From: Streptomyces eurocidicus
Lineage (GTDB): Bacteria; Actinomycetota; Actinomycetes; Streptomycetales; Streptomycetaceae
Direction of reading: 5' to 3'
DNA length: 64,000 nucleotides
NCBI RefSeq assembly: GCF_002891295.1
Contig: NZ_LGUI01000001.1
Location: 744,001-808,000, forward strand
The position numbers and the translations under genes were made by a program. Of this stretch, positions 53,908 to 62,348 are shown piece by piece. The number at the start of each line of letters is the position of its first letter. Position 1 is the first letter of the stretch. The notes beneath the pieces were generated by a model. It was given only the letters and a program-made list of their open reading frames with translations, ran no database searches and was not told the origin of the DNA.

Positions 53908-54468
53908 ATGGCTGTCGCCCTCGACCATCCGATCACCGATGAGCATGCCCCTTCGCCGCCCGCTCGCCTGTCCCTGACACCGGGGACGACGCCCGGCCTT
54001 CTGGACGGCGCCTGGTGGCCCCGCTCACGCGATCTCTCCCGCGAGCTCCCCGCACTGGCGGAGAGGCTGGACCACTCCTGGGGGCGGGTCACCCGCGTCA
54101 CGGTGAATCCGGCCTTCTGGCCCGTGATCCCCCGCAAGGTTCCCGTCACCGGGCACACGGTGCACGTGGGGTGGTTCTCGAATGAGCAGGACCCGCACAA
54201 GCTCCTCGTGTTCTCCTACACCGCGGACCGCCTGGACCTGCTGATCATCCCGCCGGAGACCGCCCCGGCCGCGGCCGCCCGGCTGATGTCCGCCGCGACC
54301 GTCCCCGGAAGCCTCCTCACCACGAGCAGGCTGATGGAGGACGAACGGGCGGCCGACGACGCGACGGAGTCACGGGGCCGCGAAGAGGAGTGGGAGACCG
54401 AGGGCGGGACCGCGCCGCCATCGGCCGGGATCCGGACCGGGCCGCCACGCTCCGCCCGAGGGATGTGA
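53908..54468 (+). CDS. DUF5994 family protein (second)
   Basis: A 186-residue protein with the closer-to-consensus motifs LLDGAWWPRSRDLSRELPAL, RVTRVTVNPAFWPVIPRKVP, VGWFSNEQDPHKLLVFSY and LLIIPPETAPAAAARLM. The acidic and Pro-rich C-terminal ~40 residues are an extension. GGGGGCAGG precedes the ATG. It shares only the core with the divergent neighbour, so the pair is an old duplication. Confidence 0.83.
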   Translation: MAVALDHPITDEHAPSPPARLSLTPGTTPGLLDGAWWPRSRDLSRELPALAERLDHSWGRVTRVTVNPAFWPVIPRKVPVTGHTVHVGWFSNEQDPHKLLVFSYTADRLDLLIIPPETAPAAAARLMSAATVPGSLLTTSRLMEDERAADDATESRGREEEWETEGGTAPPSAGIRTGPPRSARGM

Positions 54469-54475
54469 GAGGACC

Positions 54476-55024
54476 TTGGAGATCGCCGTCACTCTGGCCG
54501 TGATCCTCGGCATGATCGCTGTGGGAGCCCTTCTGATCCACCGGCTCAATGCCCAGCACAACGAAAGGATCGCCGGCTTCCGCTACAGCGGCGTCCTGCC
54601 GTGGCGTGACAGCCGAAGCCGGAACCGCCCACGGTCGGCCATCGACCCCGCCGGACCTCTCCTCGCCCGAAACCGCCGCGGGCAACCGCACGGGGGGCCG
54701 CAGGCGACTCCGGCTTTTCTCCGGCCTGAGGAAGTGACCATGACGCCCGCACGTCCCACCCGCGCCCCGGCGGAGCCGGTGCTGTCGGCGGGACGCGCCG
54801 ACATTCGCATCGTCGCCGCGTCCCCCGAGACCGCCCGCCACGTCGCGGAGGTCCTCCGGCACTGCTTCGATTCCACCGAGCAACGCAGCTACCCGACCGG
54901 CCGCGAAGGCGGTACCCGGCTCCACCTCACCGTCGACACCACACATCCCGCCGAGCCCGCGCGGTCCTGGCTGGCGACCAGCCGGACTTCGGAGGCCGGC
55001 CGGCCGCCGAATGACGAGGTCTGA
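54476..55024 (+). CDS. Small membrane protein fused to a conserved Streptomyces domain
   Basis: A 182-residue frame from a TTG with AGAGGACC upstream. Residues 1-22 form a membrane helix (AVTLAVILGMIAVGALLIH), followed by a basic linker. From residue 89 (ATG at 54740, with its own GAGGAAG site) it reads as an independent conserved protein: ADIRIVAASPETARHVAEVL, HCFDSTEQRSYPTGREGG, LHLTVDTTHPAEPARSW. Two neighbouring genes may have lost the separating stop, or both starts may be used. Confidence 0.65.
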   Translation: MEIAVTLAVILGMIAVGALLIHRLNAQHNERIAGFRYSGVLPWRDSRSRNRPRSAIDPAGPLLARNRRGQPHGGPQATPAFLRPEEVTMTPARPTRAPAEPVLSAGRADIRIVAASPETARHVAEVLRHCFDSTEQRSYPTGREGGTRLHLTVDTTHPAEPARSWLATSRTSEAGRPPNDEV

Positions 55025-55088
55025 ACAGCCCGCGGCCCTCCCCTCATCCCGGAGGGCGGAGCTCCCGAAAGGGCACTACCGTTGGCCC

Positions 55089-55337
55089 ATGAGCGTCTTC
55101 ATCAAGCTGGTGGAGAATCGTCCGCCGAAGGAGTACGCGAACGATCGGACGGCGGATATCTCCTACGGCGACACCACCGAGGGTAATTCCGAGGTCACTT
55201 ACCAATACGACGTGCTTCCCGGCGGCACCCTGAGAATCCTGCGGGTCACAAGAGGAGAAGAAGCCGTCGTCCATGCGGTCTACGCCCCGGGCCTGTGGTT
55301 TCGCGTCGAGGGCCTCTGCCGCGGCACTACGGAATAG
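55089..55337 (+). CDS. 82-residue protein, unknown
   Basis: Starts MSVFIKLVENRPPKEYANDR; a small beta-rich fold (ADISYGDTTEGNSEVTYQYD, LRILRVTRGEEAVVHAVYAP). No signal peptide. Last gene before the third att remnant. Confidence 0.6.
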   Translation: MSVFIKLVENRPPKEYANDRTADISYGDTTEGNSEVTYQYDVLPGGTLRILRVTRGEEAVVHAVYAPGLWFRVEGLCRGTTE

Positions 55338-55498
55338 CACTACGGAATAGCGGCCCGGGCAGGAGACGTCATATCTCGCCCGCTGGAGCGAGGCCGGACC
55401 GCGGCAGCGGCCGCACGAGATCTACCGGCCGAGCCGGACACGGCGACGTCACCCGGCTCGGGCACCCGGTCGAGGCCGTGCAGCCCCCGAGGACGCGT

Positions 55499-55530
55499 TG
55501 CCGGGGGCGCTCGCTCCATGTCGCACGCCC
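55499..55530 (+). other. Third, partial att copy (32 bp)
   Basis: 32 bp identical to 34127-34158, covering the last bases of the T stem, the acceptor 3' strand and the downstream flank. Similarity continues through the terminator with three changes. It marks an older insertion boundary at the same tRNA, so 52866-55498 is probably a remnant island. Confidence 0.8.
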
Positions 55531-55553
55531 CTCCCTGTCGGGAGGGGCGTTTT
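55526..55553 (+). terminator. Third copy of the tRNA-Arg terminator
   Basis: CGCCCCTCCC/GGGAGGGGCG, now perfectly paired, around TGTC and followed by TTTT. The DNA from here to 55789 contains no supported gene. Confidence 0.7.
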
Positions 55554-55789
55554 CGCTGGTCGGGTGGGGCTCAGGGGGCGGGCGCGGAGGGATGCCGGGC
55601 GGAGCCGCCCGGATGCTGACGGTCCGGTTGGCACCGGCCCCGGACAGCCCCCAGGATCCTTCCCGCGGCCGTATGACCCAAACGGGTGATTACGCTGACC
55701 AACTCTTCCAAAAATCCTCAAATCGGCGGACTCTTCTGACCATGGGTTCCCCGCCGCAACGGGGAATCGGGGGAAGGGAGTACGCACCC

Positions 55790-56134
55790 ATGCACGTATC
55801 GAGGAGTGCCGTCAGGCGCGCGGCAAGACTGGTCCTCTCCTTCGGCGCGGCGCTCGCGCTGGTCACCGGCTTCTCCGCCGAGGCCCAAGCGGCCAACGGA
55901 AAGCTCAGCTTCAAGGACGCGGACGGGATCGTGCACGAGAGGGCCAATCCCACCGACGGCGTGTGCTACAGCTTCACCAAGCCCGCGGTGAGCGTCGACA
56001 ACTTCACGGACACGGACGGCAGGCTCTTCACGGGCAGCCTGTGCGAGGAAGGCACCTTCCTCATCGACATCTTCAAAGGGACGTCCCTGGTCTTCGGCGG
56101 AACGAAGCCCATGAGTGCCAAGCTGGGGGGCTGA
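55790..56134 (+). CDS. Small secreted protein, tandem paralogue 1
   Basis: A 114-residue protein: basic N-terminus, signal peptide (LVLSFGAALALVTGFSAEAQA) and a mature part KLSFKDADGIVHERANP, DGVCYSF, AVSVDNFTDTDGRLF, SLCEEG, FKGTSLVFGG. Two cysteines are in the same relative places in all three tandem copies, suggesting one disulphide. Function unknown; probably a small beta-sandwich outside the cell. GGGAAGGGAG precedes the ATG. Confidence 0.8.
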   Translation: MHVSRSAVRRAARLVLSFGAALALVTGFSAEAQAANGKLSFKDADGIVHERANPTDGVCYSFTKPAVSVDNFTDTDGRLFTGSLCEEGTFLIDIFKGTSLVFGGTKPMSAKLGG

Positions 56135-56139
56135 CCGGC

Positions 56140-56463
56140 ATGGGCGTCCGGGCACGGGCGGGGCGCGCGGCCCTCACCCTGGTCACATCGATCGCACTGG
56201 TCACCGGTCTCGCCGGCGAATCACCGGCGGCCACGGGGACGTTGACGTACACGGACGCGCAGGGCGTGGCACACCAGAAGGTCAATCCACCGGACGGCGA
56301 GTGCGCCTTCTTCGGATCCCCGGCGGTCAGGGTCGAAAACGCCACGGGTACCGATGCCGCGCTGTATCGCGACCAGAATTGCCAGGATTTCCTCATCACC
56401 GTGTTCAAGGGGACGGCGCTGACGTTCAGCTCATCAAAACCGCAGAGCATCAAATTCGGCTGA
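56140..56463 (+). CDS. Small secreted protein, tandem paralogue 2
   Basis: 107 residues, starting 5 bp after paralogue 1. Signal peptide (ALTLVTSIALVTGLAGE), mature GTLTYTDAQGVAHQKVNPP, DGECAFF, AVRVENATGTDAALY, QNCQDF, VFKGTALTFSSSKPQSIKFG. Closely follows the pattern of the first copy, including the end KxG-like IKFG, and is likely cotranscribed with it. Confidence 0.8.
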   Translation: MGVRARAGRAALTLVTSIALVTGLAGESPAATGTLTYTDAQGVAHQKVNPPDGECAFFGSPAVRVENATGTDAALYRDQNCQDFLITVFKGTALTFSSSKPQSIKFG

Positions 56464-56489
56464 GCCGGCCGGGAGTCAGGACGGTAATC

Positions 56490-56819
56490 ATGCACGCAGC
56501 ACTCGCACGGACGGGACGGGCCGCGCTGGCCCTCGGCACGGCACTCGTACTGGCCACGGGGCTCTCCACCAGCGCCCAGGCCATGACGGGCACGTTCACC
56601 TACCGCAGCAATGACGGAAGCGTGGACTCCTTCCAGGACAAGCCGAACGGCACCTGCTTCTTCTTCCTCTTCGCGGCGTCCAAGATCTCCAACAACACGA
56701 ACACCAAGGCGACGGTCTACCAGAGCGCGACGTGCGGCAGCGGCCCCACGGTGGTCGTACCGTCCCGTGGTTCCACGGACGTCGGTGCCGACACTCTCAA
56801 CAGCGTGAAATTCGGCTGA
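56490..56819 (+). CDS. Small secreted protein, tandem paralogue 3
   Basis: 109 residues. Signal peptide (ALALGTALVLATGLSTSAQA), mature GTFTYRSNDGSVDSF, NGTCFFF, KISNNTNTKATVYQ, ATCGSG, STDVGADTLNSVKFG. More diverged than the first two but with the same Cys spacing pattern and VKFG ending. The Asn/Thr-rich core contrasts with the others. Confidence 0.8.
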   Translation: MHAALARTGRAALALGTALVLATGLSTSAQAMTGTFTYRSNDGSVDSFQDKPNGTCFFFLFAASKISNNTNTKATVYQSATCGSGPTVVVPSRGSTDVGADTLNSVKFG

Positions 56820-57048
56820 GCGGAGCCCCGAGGTCCGCTCACTCCGCCGGGGCGCCGCCGCACCGGGCGCGGTCGCTCCGCGCAGGTCGGCGGACAGCTC
56901 CCCGTCGCCGGAGGCGGGGAGCACCCGGGAACAAGCATGGCGCCCGCGAAGGATCGAGGGCGCCACACGGGTGCGGTCCTGGGTGAGGGTGCCCGGGACC
57001 GCCGGCTGCTCGCACATCACCCGCGGGTCGTCGCCCCGCGGGTCTGTG

Positions 57049-57288
57049 TCACCCGTTGATGCAGGTGTTGCCGGACGCCGCGTTCAGCAGGCCGACGATG
57101 TCGATGGTGTTGCCGCAGAGGTTGATCGGAACGTGGACCGGGATTTGGATGACGTTCCCGGAGACGACGCCGGGCGAACCGGCGGCCACGCCATTGGCGC
57201 CGGCGTCGGCCACGGCGCTGCCGGTCAGGCCCGCGAGCGTGGCGCCGACGGTGGCGGTCAGAACAGCTGTTTTGGCGATACGTGACAT
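57049..57288 (-). CDS. Short chaplin
   Basis: A 79-residue secreted amyloid-forming protein of the aerial surface. Signal peptide (AVLTATVGATLAGLTGSAVA) then one chaplin domain: GVVSGNVIQIPVHVPINLCG and GLLNAASGNTCING, with the two conserved cysteines. Lacking a sorting signal, it belongs to the short ChpD-H class, which coats aerial hyphae and spores and lowers water surface tension. Terminates facing the secreted paralogues. Confidence 0.93.
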   Translation of the reverse strand: MSRIAKTAVLTATVGATLAGLTGSAVADAGANGVAAGSPGVVSGNVIQIPVHVPINLCGNTIDIVGLLNAASGNTCING

Positions 57289-57515
57289 GCGGAGAACACC
57301 TTTGCTCGGTCGTACTGGAGGGCACCCGGCCGGTGACGGTCGGGGCCCGGATCAACGCCGATCCCTCGCAAAGGTTTCGTACATGGCGCGGACGGGTGAT
57401 TCCTTATTCCGCCCGTGTATTCCGGTCATTTCACCGGGCAGAGGGGAGAGCGGGACCGGTGCCCCCGGGAGCGAGCGGCACCCTGCCACCACCCAGGTCT
57501 CCCCCGCTCCTCCCG

Positions 57516-58484
57516 TCACGCAGGCTCCGCCGCCAGCCGTACCGCGAACGCCTCCAGCTCCTCGCGCCACCCGGCCGCCAGCCGCGTCGCCGCCGCCGTC
57601 CGCGAGGCGCGGTCGACCAGCTCCCGGATGAGGCGCTCCGCGATGCCCCGCTCCTCCCGCTCCAGGAGGATCTCCCGCAGCAGCTCCGCGTCCCAGTCGT
57701 ACTCGGGGCCGCCGTCGAGGAAGCCGCGCAGCCGCCAGGCCGCGTGCAAGGAGCGGGCGTAGGCGTCGTACGGGGCGTCGAGGTCGGGGCGGTCGGCGAG
57801 CGCGGCGCCCAGCCGTAGCGGGTGGCGCACCGCGTACCAGCCGGCGGCGCAGCCGCGGTCGCATCCCGATATGCACCGCCCCGGCCACGGGTCGTCGAGG
57901 TATTCGGCGGCCATGGCCTCGTGGGCGTACGTGCCGACGGCCCGCTCCACGCGCATGTCGTCCCAGAGCTGCCAGGCGGTGCCGGGCAGCCGTGCCGCGA
58001 GCCGGTCGGCGAGGGTGAGCGCGAGGTCGCCGGCGAGGGTGGCGGTGGACTCGCCGAACCGCCTGGCCTCGCCCGCCCAGCCGTTCCGCTCGTGCTCGGC
58101 GGCCCGGCTGACGTGGAGGGCGGGGATACCCCGGCGCAGGGCGGCGTTGTCCCGGACGTCACCGCGGATGAGCGTGCAGGTGTCGAGGAGTTCCAGCGCG
58201 GCGGCGGCGTCCACGGCCTCGGGCGCCTCGGGGTCGCCGCCGGCCGCGAGGTAGCCGGTGACGAGGGTGAGCGGACGGACCCGGTCGACGCCCACGGCGA
58301 CGAGCTCGGCGAGGGACTCGATCAGTCCGGCGCCCCGGGTGTCGGCGGTCCGCCAGCGCCGGTGTTCGTCGTTGAGGAGCCCGCGCAGGCGCTCCTCTAC
58401 CCGGTCGAGCATCCCGGCGCGCTGGAGCTGGGGCGCCATCTCCTGAGGCGCCACCGCGCGCGGCGGCCTGGGTTGCGTCGTCAT
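57516..58484 (-). CDS. Polyprenyl synthetase-like protein with degenerate active site
   Basis: A 322-residue protein with the all-helical fold pattern of isoprenyl diphosphate synthases: VDRVRPLTLVTGYLAAGGDP, AAALELLDTCTLIRGDV, ALRRGIPALHV, FGESTATLAGDLALTLADRL. The first aspartate-rich motif (DDxxD) reads GDVRD and the second region reads RGFLDG instead of DDxxD. Catalysis of normal chain elongation is therefore doubtful. GGGAGG precedes the ATG. It is divergent from a flavoprotein monooxygenase gene. Confidence 0.78.
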   Translation of the reverse strand: MTTQPRPPRAVAPQEMAPQLQRAGMLDRVEERLRGLLNDEHRRWRTADTRGAGLIESLAELVAVGVDRVRPLTLVTGYLAAGGDPEAPEAVDAAAALELLDTCTLIRGDVRDNAALRRGIPALHVSRAAEHERNGWAGEARRFGESTATLAGDLALTLADRLAARLPGTAWQLWDDMRVERAVGTYAHEAMAAEYLDDPWPGRCISGCDRGCAAGWYAVRHPLRLGAALADRPDLDAPYDAYARSLHAAWRLRGFLDGGPEYDWDAELLREILLEREERGIAERLIRELVDRASRTAAATRLAAGWREELEAFAVRLAAEPA

Positions 58485-59209
58485 CGTGTGCCTCCCTGGA
58501 TCGGCTTCGGCCCTGCGACCGACCCTGCCGGGCGGATGCTCCGCTCTCATCGGCGGAGCGTGACCGGCCGTAAGACTTCCCATCGCAGCGCGCGGGAAGC
58601 GACGGTTTCCTGCCATACCGGAATGGGTCATGCCTGGGGCGCACCAAGGGGCAGCAGGGCCTGGATGCGGGCGCCCCCCGGGTCTCCTGGTGCGCCCGTT
58701 GCGCGCTCTTGCCCCGCGACGGGGTCTCCTGCCCTGGCCGGCGGGGGTCAGGCGCACGTGAATGTGGCTCATATTCGGCTGTTGCGCAGATGCGCGAAAT
58801 CGCTCTCGCCCGCCGCCGGGGCGGACGGTGGGGGTGTCGTGCCGGTTACCGCCGCACGTCAAGGTCGTACGGATCTTCGATCGGGCGGCGGGGGCGGGGC
58901 GCCGACCGCCGCCGTCCACCGCCGGGGTCGGTGTCCCTGACACACATCAGGCCAATTCCCCGGACCTCGCGGTAAGGGGACGGGCGGAGGCCCGGCGGGG
59001 CGGGCGGCGACCGGCCGTGGCACCCACGCGGCGTCTGTACACCGGCCGCCGAGCGCCGCTACAACGGATGAGGACCCGGCTTTCCGACCATGGGCACGGC
59101 TCCGGCCGAGGACTTCGGACTCCGCGCTCCGGGCCGCCGGCCCGGGTCGTCGGCTCCGGACCACGCGGCGGCCGGGCGGCGGACGACCCCCGGGCCCGTG
59201 GAGGCGGCG
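58485..59209. promoter_or_regulatory. Long divergent intergenic region with two symmetrical boxes
   Basis: No gene is supported in these 725 bp. Two adjacent operator-like sites are visible: GAATGTGGCTCATATTC (58760-58776, arms 6 of 7 paired) and TTGCGCAGATGCGCGAA (58782-58798). Both are AT-richer than their surroundings and could control either divergent gene. Confidence 0.4.
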
Positions 59210-60622
59210 GTGCGCAGGATCGCGATTGTCGGCGCGGGGCAGGCGGGGCTGCAACTGGCCCTGGGGCTGCTGGCCGGGCGCGCCGGGGTGGGTACGGGGA
59301 CAGGTACGGGGACAGGTACGGGTACCGAGAACGGCGCGGGCACCGGCGACACACGCCGCGCAGGAGACACCGGGGACACGGGGAACACCGGAGGCAGCAG
59401 TGACGCCCGCGACCGGGCGGACACCGGCTACGAAGCCACCGGTTACGAAGTCACCGTCCACGCGGCCCTCACGCCCGAGCGGCTCCGGACCGGCCGCGTC
59501 CGTTCCACCCAGGTGATGTTCGGCCCCGCCCTCGCCCTGGAGCGGGCCGCCGGGCTGGCCCTGTGGGAGGCGGAGACGCCCCCGCTCACGAGCCTGCGGC
59601 TGGCCGCCGCCGATCCGCCCGGCACCCCGTCCGCCCGGCTGACCGCGACGCTCGACGAGCCCGCGCAGTCGGTCGACCAGCGGGTGAAGACGGCCCGCTG
59701 GCTGGAGCTGGTGGAGGAGCGCGGCGGCCGGGTGGAGTACGGCGAGGTCGAGCCCGGCAGGTTGGAAGGGATCGCCGCCGGGCACGACCTTACGGTCGTC
59801 GCCACCGGCCACGGCCCCCTCTCGGAGATCTTCGACCGGGACGCGCGGCACAGCCCGTACGACCGGCCCCGGCGGCATCTGGCCGGCCTCTACGCGCACG
59901 GCGTGGCCCGGGCCCCGGAGGCACCCGGCGCGCAGGTGCGGACCAACCCCGTAGCGGACCTCGGGGAGTTCTTCGCGATGGAGGGCACGACCGTGTCCGG
60001 GCCGTGCGCGATGCTGATGTGGACGGCCCGGCCGGGCGGCGCGTTCGACTGCTGGCAGGACCGTCCGGGCCCGGACGCGACGGCCGCGCGCACGCTGGAG
60101 CTGCTGCGGACCCACCTCCCGTGGGAGTACGAGCTGTGCGCGGGGCTGGAGCCGACGGACGCGGGCGCGGCGCTCACGGGCGCCGTCACGCCCGTCGTCC
60201 GGCACCCGGTGGCGCGGGTCGGGGCGGACGCGTACGTCCTCGGCATGGCGGACGCGGTGGTGCTCAACGACCCGGTGTCGGGCCAGGGCGCCAACAGCGC
60301 GGCCCGCTGCGCCGACACGTATCTGCGCGCCGTCCTGGACCACGGCGACCGCCCGTTCGACCGTACGTGGATGCTGCGGACGTTCGCCGCGTACTGGGAG
60401 CACGCCCGTCATGTGACGGCCTTCAGCAACATGCTGCTGGAGCCGTTGCCCGGGCACGCGGAGCGGGTCCTGACCGCCGCGGTCGACCACCCCGAGGTGG
60501 CGCACCGGTACTTCAACGGCTACGCCGACCCGGCGGGCTTCCAGGACTGGTTCATGGAGGCCGACCGGGCCGACGCCTATCTGGCGGCCGTGACGGGGCG
60601 TACGCCCGTGGGCGACGGGTGA
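59210..60622 (+). CDS. Styrene/indole monooxygenase-like FAD-dependent oxygenase with Gly/Thr-rich insert
   Basis: A ~470-residue flavoprotein of the StyA group. FAD Rossmann motif IAIVGAGQAGLQLALGLL at residues 4-21; VRSTQVMFGPALALER; VVATGHGPLSEIF; FFAMEGTTVSGP; LGMADAVVLNDPVSGQGANSAARC; FSNMLLEPLP. An insert of about 55 residues (GTGTGTGTGTGTENG, then Gly/Asp/Thr repeats) separates the first helix from the second strand EVTVHAAL. Such enzymes epoxidise styrene or indole with FADH2 from a reductase; no reductase gene is adjacent. The GTG at 59210 has GGAGG upstream; an ATG at 59090 in frame lacks one. Confidence 0.83.
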   Translation: MRRIAIVGAGQAGLQLALGLLAGRAGVGTGTGTGTGTGTENGAGTGDTRRAGDTGDTGNTGGSSDARDRADTGYEATGYEVTVHAALTPERLRTGRVRSTQVMFGPALALERAAGLALWEAETPPLTSLRLAAADPPGTPSARLTATLDEPAQSVDQRVKTARWLELVEERGGRVEYGEVEPGRLEGIAAGHDLTVVATGHGPLSEIFDRDARHSPYDRPRRHLAGLYAHGVARAPEAPGAQVRTNPVADLGEFFAMEGTTVSGPCAMLMWTARPGGAFDCWQDRPGPDATAARTLELLRTHLPWEYELCAGLEPTDAGAALTGAVTPVVRHPVARVGADAYVLGMADAVVLNDPVSGQGANSAARCADTYLRAVLDHGDRPFDRTWMLRTFAAYWEHARHVTAFSNMLLEPLPGHAERVLTAAVDHPEVAHRYFNGYADPAGFQDWFMEADRADAYLAAVTGRTPVGDG

Positions 60623-60932
60623 GGCCGGCGGGGCGGCAGGCCCCTCGCGCCGTCCGGGGGCGCCGCCGGTAGCCTGGAATCCGGTGGCGGCCGCAGCCGT
60701 ACCGGTCACTCACGGGTACCGGATCGGCCGACCGGATCGGCGACAGGCCGGTACCGGACCGGCAACGGATCGGCCCGAGACCGGCAGCGGCCCGGCACCG
60801 GACCGGCGGCCGGACGAGCCGCCGCGCGGCGGTGGGGCCCGCCGTACCCGAACCGCGGCCCGGACGCCGCCGACGGTCCCTGCTTGCGTACGACCGCGCC
60901 TTCGCGAGGGGGCCTGCGAGTGGGAGGCGGAG

Positions 60933-61403
60933 ATGGGCCCGTCACGGGCGGTGGCAGACAGCGGTCCCGGGGTGCGCGCGCCCGGGCGCGCGCAGGGTCG
61001 GCGGGACGGGCAGGGCCCGGTCGTCTGCGCCGTGTCGCTCGGCGGCGGCCTGGGCGCCGCCGCCCGCTACGGCGCGGGCCTGCTGTGGCCGACGCCGGCC
61101 GGCGCCTTCCCCTGGACCACGTTTCTGGTCAACACCGTAGGGTGCGCCCTCATCGGCGTCCTCCTTACGGTCATCGCGGCGCTTCCGGCGCCCCACCGGC
61201 TGCTGCGGCCGTTCCTGGGCACCGGGGTCCTCGGCGGGTTCACCACGTTCTCCACGTACGCGGTGGACGTCCAGCGGCTGGCCGCGGACGGGCGGCTGCC
61301 GACGGCGGTCGCGTACGTCGTGGGCACACCGGTCGCCGCGCTGGCCGCGGTGTGGGCGGCGGCGACCGCGACCCGGCGCCTCACCGTAAGGAGGACGGGA
61401 TGA
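60933..61403 (+). CDS. crcB: Fluoride channel subunit CrcB (first)
   Basis: A 156-residue four-helix protein of the Fluc family, which exports fluoride as a dual-topology or paired channel. Conserved [28 protein letters not shown], and [15 protein letters not shown], with the Phe/Thr/Ser residues lining the pore. ATG at 60933 with GGGAGGCGG upstream; the frame upstream is repetitive ([16 protein letters not shown]) and unlikely to be translated. Overlaps the DUF190 gene (ATGA). Confidence 0.9.
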   Translation: MGPSRAVADSGPGVRAPGRAQGRRDGQGPVVCAVSLGGGLGAAARYGAGLLWPTPAGAFPWTTFLVNTVGCALIGVLLTVIAALPAPHRLLRPFLGTGVLGGFTTFSTYAVDVQRLAADGRLPTAVAYVVGTPVAALAAVWAAATATRRLTVRRTG

Positions 61404-61894
61404 GCGCGAACCCCCCGAACGGCACGCCCGCGGACGGCACGTCCCCGAACGACACACCCTCCGGTGGCTCGTCCCGGAACGGCACACCCCCCGGCGGCTC
61501 GTCTTCTAACGGCGCGTCCTCCAACGGCGCGCCCGCCCACGGCGCGCTCCCGGGCGGCCCGGCGCTCCGGCTGACGGTCTATCTGGGCGAGTCCGACACC
61601 TGGCGCCACCGCCCCCTCCACACGGAGATCGTGCACCGCGCCCACGCGGCCGGGCTCGCGGGCGCGAGCGTCTTCCACGGCGTCGAGGGCTTCGGCGCCT
61701 CCTCGGTCGTGCACACCGCCCGGCTGCTGTCCCTGAGCGAGGACCTGCCGGTGGCCGTCGTGATCGTCGACACCGAGGAGCGCGTACGGGCCTTCCTGCC
61801 CACCCTGGACGAGCTCCTGGGCGAGGACCGCCTGGTCGTGCTCGACGAGGTGCAGGTCGTCCGCCGGCCGGGCGGCGGGGGTCGCCCCGCGTGA
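61400..61894 (+). CDS. DUF190 protein between two crcB genes
   Basis: A 164-residue protein. The first ~50 residues are a Gly/Ser/Asn/Pro repeat (NGTP, GGSS and NGA units). The DUF190 domain follows: [40 protein letters not shown] and [21 protein letters not shown], a ferredoxin-like fold. DUF190 genes often accompany crcB and may regulate fluoride export. GAGGACGGG upstream, overlaps on both sides (ATGA and GTGA). Confidence 0.88.
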   Translation: MSANPPNGTPADGTSPNDTPSGGSSRNGTPPGGSSSNGASSNGAPAHGALPGGPALRLTVYLGESDTWRHRPLHTEIVHRAHAAGLAGASVFHGVEGFGASSVVHTARLLSLSEDLPVAVVIVDTEERVRAFLPTLDELLGEDRLVVLDEVQVVRRPGGGGRPA

Positions 61895-62250
61895 ACTGGC
61901 TGTTCGTCGTCGGCGGGGCCATGGCAGGCGCCCCCCTGCGCTATCTCACCGACCGGGCCGTGCAGGCCCGGCACGACTCCGTGCTCCCCTGGGGCACGTT
62001 CACCGTGAACGTCATCGGCTGCCTGGTCCTCGGCGTCCTCACCGCCGCCGCGCCGGGCCACCTCCGCCTGCTCCTGGGCACGGGCTTCTGCGGCGCGCTC
62101 ACCACGTACTCGACCTTCTCCTACGAGACCCTGAACCTGGCCACGACGGGCGCCCGCGGCTACGCGGCGGCGAACGCCCTCGGGAGCGTGGTGGTGGGTC
62201 TGGGCGCGGCGTGGGCGGGGGTCGGGCTGGGCGGGGCGCTGTGGGGGTGA
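61891..62250 (+). CDS. crcB: Fluoride channel subunit CrcB (second)
   Basis: A 119-residue Fluc protein: [50 protein letters not shown]. Two unequal CrcB subunits encoded together usually assemble in opposite orientations as a heterodimer. The GTG overlaps the DUF190 stop (GTGA). The operon ends here. Confidence 0.92.
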   Translation: MNWLFVVGGAMAGAPLRYLTDRAVQARHDSVLPWGTFTVNVIGCLVLGVLTAAAPGHLRLLLGTGFCGALTTYSTFSYETLNLATTGARGYAAANALGSVVVGLGAAWAGVGLGGALWG

Positions 62251-62348
62251 CCACTCATTCGAACGTGTGATCCTTCGACTGTTCCACGCCGGGGCCGGCT
62301 GCGGGGCCAGTACCGTGACGAGCACGCCCCACCCACAACGGAGGCCCC

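Noticed and set aside
60684..60932. N-terminal extension of the first CrcB gene
   Set aside because: Repetitive GPxTDRP-type sequence with no ribosome site; the ATG at 60933 has GGGAGG and fits the family length.
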